Shown here one piece after another: positions 35,651 through 43,677 of a stretch of DNA of 64,000 nucleotides. Within the stretch, counting starts at the first letter, position 1. Each line of letters starts with the position of its first letter. Where the stretch lies: NCBI RefSeq assembly GCF_900108565.1, contig NZ_LT629971.1, positions 3,906,001 to 3,970,000 of the forward strand, given 5' to 3'. The translations under genes were made by a program, and so were the position numbers. The DNA is from Mycolicibacterium rutilum. Its GTDB lineage: Bacteria; Actinomycetota; Actinomycetes; Mycobacteriales; Mycobacteriaceae. The notes under the pieces are model-generated. The model did not search any database. It saw only the letters and a program-made list of their open reading frames with translations, and had not been told where the DNA came from.

Positions 35651-35758
35651 GTGCGTTGAAAGCTGCTGTGCCGGGCAGATACTCAGCCTGCCACCGGCTG
35701 AGCCTTGGTGTTGGACCCCGGTCGGCCCTTTGGAAACCGTTCAGCAATCGTGAACGGT

Positions 35759-36682
35759 ATGTCCGCGGAAATCACGTGGACGCGAACGGTGACGATCCCG
35801 TTCAATGCAGACATGCTGGGTCAGGCGCGCACGGGTGCGGTGATGGCGATCGCCGCGATGCTGTGCGTGCAGACCGGCGCCGCGATCGCGGTCACCCTGA
35901 TCGACCGGGTGGGAGTGGAGGGCGCGGCCTGGCTGCGGCTGGTCTGGGCCGGTGTGCTGATGCTCGTCATCGTCCGGCCCCGGCCAACGGCGTTCACCTG
36001 GGCCACTTTTCGGATGTGTGTCGTGCTCGGCGTGGTGACCGCCGGAATCACGCTGCTGTTCATGGCGGCGCTGGCCCGCATCCCGTTGGGCACGGCGAGC
36101 GCTGTCGAGTTCCTCGGCCCGTTGGCGGTGGCGGTGACTCACGGCACCGGTCGCGGCCGACTGCTGTGGCCGGGCCTCGCCGCGCTGGGCGTGCTGCTGC
36201 TCACCGAACCGTGGACCGGCGCGGTGGACCCCGTCGGCGTGTTGTACGCGCTGGCGTCGGGGCTGTGCTGGGCGCTCTACATCCTGCTGACGCAGCGGGT
36301 CGGCGACCAGGTGGCCGGCATCAACGCGCTCGCGGTGTCGATGCCCGTCGCGGGCCTGGTCGCGACCCTGACCGTCGGACATCTTGTGCTGCCGCGGCTG
36401 ACCCCGGAGGTGCTGCTGATCGGCATCGGCCTGGCGATCCTGCTGCCGGTGGTGCCGTTCGTCCTCGAACTGATCGCCCTGCGGAAGTTGACCACCGCTG
36501 CGTTCGGCACGCTGATGGCGCTCGAACCCGGTTTCGCGATGCTGATCGGGCTGATCGTGCTGACCCAGGTGCCCGGACCGACCGGGGTGATCGGCATGTG
36601 CCTCGTCGTCGCCGCGGGAATGGGTGCTGCCCGCGCGGGCGCGCGCACCCCGCCGGTGGTGCCCGCCGAGGTGGGGACCTGA
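35759..36682 (+). CDS. EamA-family (RhtA-like) transporter
   Basis: A 307-residue, ten-helix EamA/DMT permease. Two repeats are visible: 'GAVMAIAAMLCVQTGAAIAVTLIDRVGVEGAAWLRLVWAGVLMLVIV...' and 'PVGVLYALASGLCWALYILLTQRVGDQVAGI...'. 'LELIALRKLTTAAFGTLMALEPGFAMLIGLIVL' is typical of RhtA-like amino-acid or metabolite exporters. ATG 35759 is used; ATG 35813 (MLGQARTG) is a credible shorter start. Substrate unknown. Confidence 0.9.
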   Translation: MSAEITWTRTVTIPFNADMLGQARTGAVMAIAAMLCVQTGAAIAVTLIDRVGVEGAAWLRLVWAGVLMLVIVRPRPTAFTWATFRMCVVLGVVTAGITLLFMAALARIPLGTASAVEFLGPLAVAVTHGTGRGRLLWPGLAALGVLLLTEPWTGAVDPVGVLYALASGLCWALYILLTQRVGDQVAGINALAVSMPVAGLVATLTVGHLVLPRLTPEVLLIGIGLAILLPVVPFVLELIALRKLTTAAFGTLMALEPGFAMLIGLIVLTQVPGPTGVIGMCLVVAAGMGAARAGARTPPVVPAEVGT

Positions 36683-36800
36683 CGGGTCGCTGCCGCGCTC
36701 TTTTTGCGCCGATTTCGACGCCAGGGCTGTGATCTGCCCGGATTCACGACCCTGACGTCGATCTCGGCGAAGCACGCGCCGCCGACGATAGATTGGGCGC

Positions 36801-37151
36801 ATGGAACGCGGAATCTTCGGCTCACCCCTCGTCGGGGTGGTCAACAAGCTCGTCGTCGGCCTGATCGACGCGCCCGTAGCCGGTGGGTTCGTCCGCAAGG
36901 CGATGATCAAGATCCGCTACGTCGGGCGACGTTCGGGCAAGACGATCGAGACCCCGGTCGGATACCGGCGCGACGGAGACGACGTCGTCATCGGCGTGGT
37001 GGCGCCCGACAAGAAGGTGTGGTGGCGCAACTTCCTCGACGAGGGCGGGCCCATCACGCTGCTCGGCCTCGACGGCCGTGACCGCAGCGGCCACGCCGTC
37101 GCCCACCGTGACGCGCAGGGCCGCGTCGAGGTGCGGGTGACCCTGGGCTAG
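36801..37151 (+). CDS. DUF385 / nitroreductase-family F420-binding-like protein
   Basis: A 116-residue protein with 'IRYVGRRSGKTIETPVGYRRDGDDVVIGVVAPDKKVWWRNFLDEGGPITLLGLDGRDRSGHAVA'. This is the split-beta-barrel pattern of the deazaflavin-dependent nitroreductase (Ddn) / DUF385 family, abundant in mycobacteria. The chain is short (most are 130-150) and ends right after the barrel. A flavin- or F420-linked reductase role is possible but unproven. Convergent with and overlapping the permease gene end by 4 bases. Confidence 0.85.
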   Translation: MERGIFGSPLVGVVNKLVVGLIDAPVAGGFVRKAMIKIRYVGRRSGKTIETPVGYRRDGDDVVIGVVAPDKKVWWRNFLDEGGPITLLGLDGRDRSGHAVAHRDAQGRVEVRVTLG

Positions 37152-37993
37152 GTGTCGATCCGCTTGCGCCGGTACAGCGTTCCGAGCGCCAACAGGATCA
37201 GGCTGATCACCAGGATCGCGGTCGCGAGCACGTTGATCTGCGGCGGCACCGCCGCCTTGACCGCCGCGTTGACGAACAGCGGGTAAGTGACCGTCGACCC
37301 GCTCACGAAGTACGTGATGATGAAGTCGTCGAGGGACAACGCGAACGACAGCATGCCCGCTGCGACGATGCCGGGCACGATCAGCGGCAACGTCACCCTG
37401 AAGAACGTGCGGGTCGGGCTCGCGCCCAGATCCATCGACGCATCCTCGAGTGTCCAGTCGAACCCGCGGACCCGCGCGCGGACCGTCATCGCGATGAAGC
37501 TCACCTCGAAGGCGATGTGCGCCAACACGATCGTGGTGTAGCCGGTCGCCCACCCCAGGTCCAGGAAGAGCACCAGCAGCGCGGCACCCATCACAACCTC
37601 GGGCGCGGTCAGCGGCAGGATGAGGAAGGTGTCGACCGCTCGCTGGCCCCGCCACCGTTGCCGCACAAGGGCTATGGCCACCAGCGAGCCCAGCACCAGC
37701 GCGACCGCGGTGGACACCGCCGCGACGTTGATGCTCAGCTTCAACGCCTCGGTCAGCGCCGGATACTTGAACGGGTCGGCCCAGTTGTCGAGGGTGAAGC
37801 CCTGCCAGCTGTAGTTGAACTTGCCCTTGGGCTTGTTGAACGAGAACAGCACGATCACGAAGATCGGCAGGAACAGGTAGAGCAGCACCAGGCCCGCGAC
37901 AATGCGCAGCAGGACGTCGCCCCACCTCGGCGAGCCCTTCACTTTCTTGGCCGGCGCGTCGGAGGTGACGTCGGCCATCGCCTGAAGGGTCAT
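37148..37993 (-). CDS. Polyamine-type ABC permease (PotC-like)
   Basis: A 281-residue membrane permease with six helices. It begins 'VAGLVLLYLFLPIFVIVLFSFNKPKGKFNYSWQGFTLDNW', the classic PotC start, and has an EAA loop 'WTLEDASMDLGASPTRTFFRVTLPLIVPG' and 'FALSLDDFIITYFVSG'. Last gene of a four-gene operon (ATPase, binding protein, PotB, PotC), overlapping the previous gene by 4 bases. Uptake of spermidine/putrescine or a related cation is the family prediction. Confidence 0.93.
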   Translation of the reverse strand: MTLQAMADVTSDAPAKKVKGSPRWGDVLLRIVAGLVLLYLFLPIFVIVLFSFNKPKGKFNYSWQGFTLDNWADPFKYPALTEALKLSINVAAVSTAVALVLGSLVAIALVRQRWRGQRAVDTFLILPLTAPEVVMGAALLVLFLDLGWATGYTTIVLAHIAFEVSFIAMTVRARVRGFDWTLEDASMDLGASPTRTFFRVTLPLIVPGIVAAGMLSFALSLDDFIITYFVSGSTVTYPLFVNAAVKAAVPPQINVLATAILVISLILLALGTLYRRKRIDT

Positions 37994-38862
37994 ACGAGGT
38001 CCTCCGTGCCCAGCGCCCGGGTGTAGAGCAGCACCCCGGCGAGAATGATCGCCATCAGCACCATGCTCAACGCCGCCGCGGCCGGGTAGTCCTTGACCAC
38101 CAGGAACTGCTGTTGGATCACGTTGCCGATCATCGTGGTCTGTGTGCTGCCGAGATACTCGGCGTTGATGAAGTCACCCGCGGCCGGGATGAACACCAGC
38201 AGGCTGCCCGCCAGCAGACCCGGCATCGACAGCGGCAGAATCACTTTGGTGAAACTGCGGGTGTTCGACGAGTACAGGTCCTTGGACGCCTCGATCAACC
38301 GCGGGTCGATCTTCTCCAAGCTCACATACAGCGGCAGGATCATGAAGATGATCCAGTTGTAGGTCAGCCCGCCGATCACCGCCCAACTCGTCGACAGCAG
38401 CCGCCCGTCGCTGAGCAACCCGAGCGAGTCGAGCGCGCTGACCACCCAACCGTCGTCGGCGAGAATGGTTTTCCACGCGATGGTGCGGATCAGGAACGTG
38501 ACGAAGAACGGCAGGATCACCAAGCCGAGGATCAAATTCTTGAACCGGCCCGCCTTGAACGCGATCACATACGCCAGCGGAAACGACAGCAGCACACACA
38601 GCACCGTCGCGGTGATCGCGTAACCGAACGACCGCAGGATCTGGTCCTGGTACTTGCCGAACGCCTCGGTGTAGTTACTGAAGTCCCACGAGAACGTCAG
38701 CGTCGGAAGAAAGATCGACCCGCTCGCCGACGACAACGACGTGCGCGCCAGAGAGAAGAACGGCACGACGAAGAAGATCGCGAGATACACCATCGCGGGC
38801 AGGATCATCAGGTAGGGGGCGATCCTGCTGCGCTGGCGGCCGCTGCTGGCAACTCCTGCCAT
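37990..38862 (-). CDS. Polyamine-type ABC permease (PotB-like)
   Basis: A 290-residue permease. It has 'IAPYLMILPAMVYLAIFFVVPFFSLARTSLSS', 'LSFPLAYVIAFKAGRFKNLILGLVILPFFVTFLIRTIAWKTILADDGWV', an EAA-type loop 'IDPRLIEASKDLYSSNTRSFTKVILPLSMPG' and 'FIPAAGDFINAEYLGSTQTTMIGNVIQQQF', all typical of PotB/PotH proteins. It starts at ATG 38862, only 3 bases after the stop of the binding-protein gene. Confidence 0.93.
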   Translation of the reverse strand: MAGVASSGRQRSRIAPYLMILPAMVYLAIFFVVPFFSLARTSLSSASGSIFLPTLTFSWDFSNYTEAFGKYQDQILRSFGYAITATVLCVLLSFPLAYVIAFKAGRFKNLILGLVILPFFVTFLIRTIAWKTILADDGWVVSALDSLGLLSDGRLLSTSWAVIGGLTYNWIIFMILPLYVSLEKIDPRLIEASKDLYSSNTRSFTKVILPLSMPGLLAGSLLVFIPAAGDFINAEYLGSTQTTMIGNVIQQQFLVVKDYPAAAALSMVLMAIILAGVLLYTRALGTEDLV

Positions 38863-38865
38863 GCA

Positions 38866-40041
38866 TCAACCGCCGGTGACTGCGGCGTACAGGGTGGCGT
38901 ACTGCTGCTTCTGCTCGTCCTGCAGGGGCGCCCACGCCTTCACCCGGTCCAGGGTTTCCTGCGGCGGGTTGATCAACGCGTTGCTTGCCAGGTTCGGGTC
39001 GATCTTGTTGAGCTCCTCGGTCATGTCGGCCAGCACGGGCACGAACTGGGTGAACGCGACCAGCTTCGCGTAATTGGCCTTGTCGTAGACGTAGTCGATG
39101 TAGGCCTCGGCCGCCTTCTGGTTCTGGCTGGTGTACGGGATGACCATGGTGTCGAGGAAGTCGGTGCCGCCCGAGTCGGGCACCACGAACTGCAGGTCGG
39201 GATTGTCGGCCTGCAGCTGCACGACGTCGCCCGAATATGCCTGGGCGATAACGACATTGCCGGCGGCCAGGTCGTCGGCGTAGTCGTTGCCGGTGAACCG
39301 GCGGATCTGGCCCTTGTCGTTCTGCTCGCGAACCAGGTCCACGGCCTTCTGCACCGACTCGGTGCTCGGCGCCGACGGATCACCGCCCTGCGACTGCATG
39401 ATCATGCCGAGCCCGTCCTGGAAATCGGTGAACAGGCTGACCCGGCCCTTGAACGCCGGATCCCACAGGTCCTCGATGCGGGTGATCTCGCGGCCGGTGG
39501 CGGCGCGGTTGTAGGCCAGCCCGACCATGCCGGTCATGTACGGCGCGCTCCACTTGCGGCCCGGGTCCATCTGCGCGTCGAGCATGTCCTTGCGCAGGTT
39601 CTTCTTGTTCGGGATGCCGTCGGCGCTGAAGTCGTTGACCCAGCCCAAGTTATGGATCTGCGTGGCCATGAACGAGGTGGGCACCACCAGGTCGGCGCCG
39701 ATGTCCTGCTTACGCGACAGCGGTTCCTTGGCCTTGGCGAACCATTCCTCGTTGTCGTTGAAGTCTTCCTTGTAGTCGACGGTGATCCCGGACGCCTGCT
39801 GGAATCCCGCGATGAAACCGTCGGCCATGTACAGCGGCCAGTTCGAGATGCGCAGCGTGCCGCTGGCGGGGCCACCTTCCTCGGTGGTGCTGCCGGAGGT
39901 GCCGCTGTCGGAGCCGCAGGCGGTCAGGATGGTCGGTCCGAGCGCCAGCGCGGCGGCGGCCGCCGCGCCACCACCGAGGAAGCGGCGGCGCGAGGTGCGG
40001 TTGGCGGCGAAGCGGGCGAGGCGGGGATCCAACTGGGACAT
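38866..40041 (-). CDS. Polyamine-type ABC substrate-binding lipoprotein (PotD-like)
   Basis: A 391-residue extracellular protein. The N-terminus has a twin-arginine motif (TSRRRFLGGGAAAA) and lipobox LTAC-G about residue 42, so a Tat-exported lipoprotein is expected. The fold is that of PotD/PotF: 'LRISNWPLYMADGFIAGFQQASGITVDYKEDFNDNEEWFAK', 'DLVVPTSFMATQIHNLGWVNDFSADGIPNKKNL', 'MVGLAYNRAATGREITRIEDLWDPAFKGRVSLFTDFQDGLGMIM'. The ligand is predicted to be a polyamine or similar small amine. Confidence 0.92.
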   Translation of the reverse strand: MSQLDPRLARFAANRTSRRRFLGGGAAAAAALALGPTILTACGSDSGTSGSTTEEGGPASGTLRISNWPLYMADGFIAGFQQASGITVDYKEDFNDNEEWFAKAKEPLSRKQDIGADLVVPTSFMATQIHNLGWVNDFSADGIPNKKNLRKDMLDAQMDPGRKWSAPYMTGMVGLAYNRAATGREITRIEDLWDPAFKGRVSLFTDFQDGLGMIMQSQGGDPSAPSTESVQKAVDLVREQNDKGQIRRFTGNDYADDLAAGNVVIAQAYSGDVVQLQADNPDLQFVVPDSGGTDFLDTMVIPYTSQNQKAAEAYIDYVYDKANYAKLVAFTQFVPVLADMTEELNKIDPNLASNALINPPQETLDRVKAWAPLQDEQKQQYATLYAAVTGG

Positions 40042-40087
40042 GGCGTCTGAGCCTTTCGTCGAGGGGTGGGGGAGTAGCAGTCGGCGG

Positions 40088-41284
40088 TTACGAATCGTCG
40101 AGCATCTCCTCGAGATCCTCGGTCGTCGGGATGTCGGCGGCGGGCAGCACCAGCGACGCCTCAGGCGCCCAGCACACGTGCACCTGATCGCCCGGGCGCA
40201 GCAGCGGCAGCTGCTGTTCGGGTCCGACGTGGGCGACGATGGGCGAGTCGTCCGGCGCCGCCAGCGACAAGCGCACCACCGGCCCCTGGAACGTCAGGTC
40301 GGTGACCGTTGCGCGGACGGTGGCGACATCGCCGGCCGGGGCGTCGGTCGACACCCGGACCCGTTCGGGTCGCACCATCAGCGTGGCGTGCCCGCCGGGC
40401 TCGATCGTCGTGTCTCCGGGCCGGGCCTTGAGCGTGGTGCCCAACACCTCCACCTCGACGAAGTCGCGGTTGGCGCGGCCGGTCTGCGTCCCTGACCACA
40501 GATTCGCCTGCCCGATGAAGCTGGCGACGAAGACCGTCGACGGCCGGTCGTAGATCTCGGTGGGCGTGCCGATCTGGTCCACGTTGCCGGCGTTCATGAC
40601 CGCGATGCGGTCACTCATCGTCAACGCTTCCTCCTGGTCGTGGGTCACGTAGATGAACGTGATCCCGACCTCGCGCTGGATCCGCTTGAGTTCGAACTGC
40701 ATCGCGTGACGCAGTTTGAGGTCCAGAGCGCCGAGGGGTTCGTCGAGCAGCAACGCGCTCGGGTAGTTCACCAGCGCCCGCGCCAGCGCGACCCGCTGCT
40801 GCTGCCCACCCGAGAGCTGGCCGGGCCGGCGTTCGGCGAAATCGGTGAGCCGCACGATCTCGAGCAACTCATCGACGCGCTTTTTCACCTCCGTTTTGTC
40901 GAGTTTCTTGCTGCGCGGCCCGTAGGCGACGTTGTCCCAGACCGACATGTGCGGGAACAGCGCGTAGTGCTGGAAGACGGTGTTGACGTTGCGCTTGTGC
41001 GGCGGCACCCGCGACACGTCGGCCCCTTCGAGCCGGATGGCGCCGTCGGTCGGGCTCTCGAACCCGGCGATCATGCGCAGCGTGGTGGTCTTACCGCAGC
41101 CGGACGGGCCGAGCATCGAGAAGAACTCCCCGGACGCGATCGAGAAGTCGGCGTCGGCGACGGCGACGTAATCGCCGAAGCGTTTGGTGACGTGGTCGAT
41201 CTCGATGACGGGCGAACCCTTGGGGCGGGTCGCCCCGTCGTGTCCCGACGATTGGTCGACGGCGGTGATACGTGAACCGGTCAG
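40088..41284 (-). CDS. potA: Polyamine-type ABC ATPase (PotA-like), probable CTG start
   Basis: A 398-residue ATPase. It has Walker A GPSGCGKTT, Q-loop VFQHYALFPH, signature LSGGQQQRV, Walker B 'ALLLDEPLGALD', H-loop 'YVTHDQEEAL', then a TOBE domain with 'HATLMVRPERV'. Family similarity starts at 'VIEIDHVTKRFGDY'. The frame is open up to ATG 41383, but the first 33 codons there look non-coding. No ATG, GTG or TTG lies between them and the conserved part. A perfect GGAGGAGG sits 7 bases before CTG 41284, which I take as the start. First gene of the operon. Confidence 0.88.
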   Translation of the reverse strand: MTGSRITAVDQSSGHDGATRPKGSPVIEIDHVTKRFGDYVAVADADFSIASGEFFSMLGPSGCGKTTTLRMIAGFESPTDGAIRLEGADVSRVPPHKRNVNTVFQHYALFPHMSVWDNVAYGPRSKKLDKTEVKKRVDELLEIVRLTDFAERRPGQLSGGQQQRVALARALVNYPSALLLDEPLGALDLKLRHAMQFELKRIQREVGITFIYVTHDQEEALTMSDRIAVMNAGNVDQIGTPTEIYDRPSTVFVASFIGQANLWSGTQTGRANRDFVEVEVLGTTLKARPGDTTIEPGGHATLMVRPERVRVSTDAPAGDVATVRATVTDLTFQGPVVRLSLAAPDDSPIVAHVGPEQQLPLLRPGDQVHVCWAPEASLVLPAADIPTTEDLEEMLDDS

Positions 41285-41299
41285 TGCGGATCCTCCTCC
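41282..41299 (-). promoter_or_regulatory. Strong ribosome-binding site deciding an unusual CTG start
   Basis: On the minus strand the sequence reads GGAGGAGG-ATCCGCA-CTG. The spacer of 7 bases is ideal, and no other start codon lies at a suitable distance, so this Shine-Dalgarno supports initiation at CTG for the ATPase gene. Confidence 0.6.
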
Positions 41300-41570
41300 A
41301 ACAGCCCCCCGAGCTGTGGATAAACAATCGCGGATCGGACGGACCTTCGCAAGCGATTCCGCAACGAATTTACAAATCCACAATGGATTCCTTCGTGCTT
41401 TGCCCTGTTCGGCACGGGAAACACGCTTTCTATGGGCGCGCTCACACTCGCCAACTGCGCCAGTCGGCTGCTGCGATCTCGGGCGTCTGTGTCAGTTTCT
41501 CAGCTGTGGGCGACCCTGAACGGCGGAAACGCCGTTTACCTGCCCCGCTTTGCCGGGTAACGGACAAGGC

Positions 41571-41999
41571 ATGGCAGCAGTGGATGTTTCGGTGTCGTCG
41601 GATCTGAGCCCGCAGGAGGCGTGGGCGCTGGCGTCCGATCTGGGGCGCTTCGACGAGTGGCTGACGATCTTCGGCGGGTGGCGCAGCGAGGTGCCCGCCG
41701 TCATCGAGGTCGGCACCTGCGTGTCGTCGCTGATCAAGGTCAAGGGATTTCGGAACACGATCCACTGGCATGTCACCCGCTACGACGAGCCCAAGGTCAT
41801 CGAGATGGTCGGCCGCGGCCGGCCCGGAATCCGCATCGCGCTGACGCTGTGTGTGCGCGAGGACAAGGGCGGTTCGACGTTCCAGGTGGTCGCCGACCTG
41901 TCCGGCGGCCTGTTGAACACCCGGGTGGGCAATCTCGTCGCCAAGGTCATCGAGTCCGACGTGCGCAAGTCGGTGTCGAACCTCGCCGCCTTGCGGTGA
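41571..41999 (+). CDS. SRPBCC-family (START/polyketide-cyclase-like) protein
   Basis: A 142-residue single-domain protein: 'VDVSVSSDLSPQEAWALASDLGRFDEWLTIFGGWRSEVPAVIEVGTCVSSLIKVKGFRNTIHWHVTRYDEPKVIEMVGRG...' with a long C-terminal helix 'VGNLVAKVIESDVRKSVSNLAAL'. This helix-grip architecture marks the SRPBCC superfamily, often found as mycobacterial proteins binding hydrophobic ligands. ATG 41571 begins at the conserved start; no partner gene is evident. The 286 bases before it hold the divergent promoter region of the polyamine operon, with no further gene seen. Confidence 0.85.
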   Translation: MAAVDVSVSSDLSPQEAWALASDLGRFDEWLTIFGGWRSEVPAVIEVGTCVSSLIKVKGFRNTIHWHVTRYDEPKVIEMVGRGRPGIRIALTLCVREDKGGSTFQVVADLSGGLLNTRVGNLVAKVIESDVRKSVSNLAALR

Positions 42000-42007
42000 G
42001 GCTTCTC

Positions 42008-42072
42008 GCGCCGAGCGCACGCTTCTTGACGGTTCTTCTCGCGCGATATGTACACAACCGTGCGCTCGGCGC
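42008..42072. terminator. Long inverted repeat between convergent genes, probable bidirectional terminator
   Basis: Perfect 14-base arms GCGCCGAGCGCACG (42008-42021) and CGTGCGCTCGGCGC (42059-42072) enclose a 37-base loop. It lies between the convergent SRPBCC and MFS genes. The stem resembles the GAGCGTGCG-type element at 7282-7343. There is no U-tract, which is common for mycobacterial terminators. Confidence 0.55.
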
Positions 42073-42081
42073 AATCGGGGC

Positions 42082-43554
42082 TCAGCCCCACTCGTGGTTC
42101 ATGGCGCGGGTTTCGCAGCGCGCCTCGACGGAATCCGTGGGCCGCGCCCGCGGACCGGATACCGCGATCAACACCATCGCCAGCGCGGCGGTGACCGCAC
42201 CGCCGTAGAAGATCACCTCGAAGCTGCTCTCCATCGGGACGCCGGTGCCGGGCGCCGACCGGCTGAGCAGCACGGCCACCACCGCCGCGGCGATCGAACT
42301 GCCGATGGTCCGGGCGATCGCGTTCATGCCCGTCGCCACGCCGGTCTCCTCGGCGTCGACCTCACTGACCACCAGGGCGGGCAGCGCCCCGTAACCCAGG
42401 CTGATGTACGCGTTGGCCAGGATGCTCGCCACGATGATCTGCCAGCTCAGTGAGTGTGCCAGCGCGATGAACAGGAACCCGGCGATGCCCGCCATCGCGG
42501 CGACGACGAGCACCGGCCGCGCGCCGAACCGGTCGATGAACCTGCCGCTGATCAGCGCGACGACGAAACCGGTGAACGCGCCGGGCAGCAGGTACACCAG
42601 GCTGGCCTCCAGCACCGTCGCGCCGAAACCGTAACCCGCGCCCTCGCGGGGAATCTGGACGAACATCGTCAGCCCGAGGAACGCGAAGTACAAGCCCATC
42701 CCGACGAAGATGGTGGCGAAATTGGTCAGCATGATCGGCCGGCGGCTCAGCATCGCCGTCGACACCAGCGGCTGGCGGGCCCGGCGCTCCCACCACCACC
42801 AGCCGACGAGGACGAGCACACCGCCGACCGCGCACGCGATCGTCGCGGGCGAGAGCCACCCCCAACTCTGCGCCTGAGTGATCGCCAGCAGCAGCGCGGA
42901 CAGCCCGACGGCCAGGCCCGCCGCGCCGAGCCAATCGATCGTGCCGTGCACACTGCGCGGTCGACGCGGCACGACCAGCAGCACGATCGCGATGACGACG
43001 ACGGTGAACGCGGTGGTCAGCCAGAACACCCGGTGATAGCCGGCGTCACCGCTCATCAGCAGCCCGACCACGACCAGGCCGGTGCCGCCGCCGAACCCCA
43101 GCGTCCCGGACAGCACCGCCATCGCCGACATCAACCGCTCGCGCGGCAGTTCCTCGCGCAGGATCGCGATGCTGATCGGATACAGCGCGTACGAGGCGGC
43201 CTGCAGGACGCGGCCGACGATGAGCAGCGGCAGCGACGACGTGGTCGCGGCGAGCACCGAGCCGGCGAGCACGACGGCGAGCACGCCGAGCAGCACACCA
43301 CGCTTGCTGTGCAGGTCGGCCAGCCGACCGAGCAAGGGAGTGGCGGCCACGGCGGCGAGCAGGTTCGCGGTGACGGCCCAGCTGACCCCGATGGTCGAGG
43401 CGTGCAACTGCTCGGCGATGACACCGAGAACGGGAACGACGGCGGTCTGCAGCACCGCCACGGTCAGCACGACGATCGACAGGCCGGCGACCAGCAGCCG
43501 CGGAGACCGGACAGGCGCCGTGGCCGACGGCCGCGTCGCTTCGGTCTCGACCAC
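42082..43554 (-). CDS. MFS drug exporter, DHA2-like 14-helix family
   Basis: A 490-residue major facilitator. It has 'LSIVVLTVAVLQTAVVPVLGVIAEQLHASTIGVSWAVTANLLAAVAATPLLGRLADLHSKRGVLLG', where GRLADLHSKR is the MFS motif A between helices 2 and 3. 'AMAVLSGTLGFGGGTGLVVVGLL' follows in helix 5. Hydrophobic segments suggest 14 helices, as in EmrB/QacA-type exporters. GTG start 43554. It is divergent from the NCS1 permease across a 123-base intergenic region. Substrate unknown; drug or metabolite efflux is likely. Confidence 0.9.
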   Translation of the reverse strand: MVETEATRPSATAPVRSPRLLVAGLSIVVLTVAVLQTAVVPVLGVIAEQLHASTIGVSWAVTANLLAAVAATPLLGRLADLHSKRGVLLGVLAVVLAGSVLAATTSSLPLLIVGRVLQAASYALYPISIAILREELPRERLMSAMAVLSGTLGFGGGTGLVVVGLLMSGDAGYHRVFWLTTAFTVVVIAIVLLVVPRRPRSVHGTIDWLGAAGLAVGLSALLLAITQAQSWGWLSPATIACAVGGVLVLVGWWWWERRARQPLVSTAMLSRRPIMLTNFATIFVGMGLYFAFLGLTMFVQIPREGAGYGFGATVLEASLVYLLPGAFTGFVVALISGRFIDRFGARPVLVVAAMAGIAGFLFIALAHSLSWQIIVASILANAYISLGYGALPALVVSEVDAEETGVATGMNAIARTIGSSIAAAVVAVLLSRSAPGTGVPMESSFEVIFYGGAVTAALAMVLIAVSGPRARPTDSVEARCETRAMNHEWG

Positions 43555-43677
43555 AGCCCGCTCCGATCCTTAGCCGATCTTCACTTCCTCTCGTCGATTA
43601 TCTCTGCGCCGTGCGCCTCGTGCCGGTGCGGGGCGTGTGCGCGACCACGGACGGCCTCGGCGTGGTCGAATATCTGC

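Noticed and set aside
38113..40050. Plus-strand frame of 645 codons over the polyamine operon
   Set aside because: Arg/Gln/His-rich reverse shadow of the permease and binding-protein genes; no start signal or motif.
42454..43677. Long open extension upstream of the NCS1 permease
   Set aside because: Antisense to the MFS gene, Arg/Gln-rich, and the conserved NCS1 N-terminus begins after ATG 43678.
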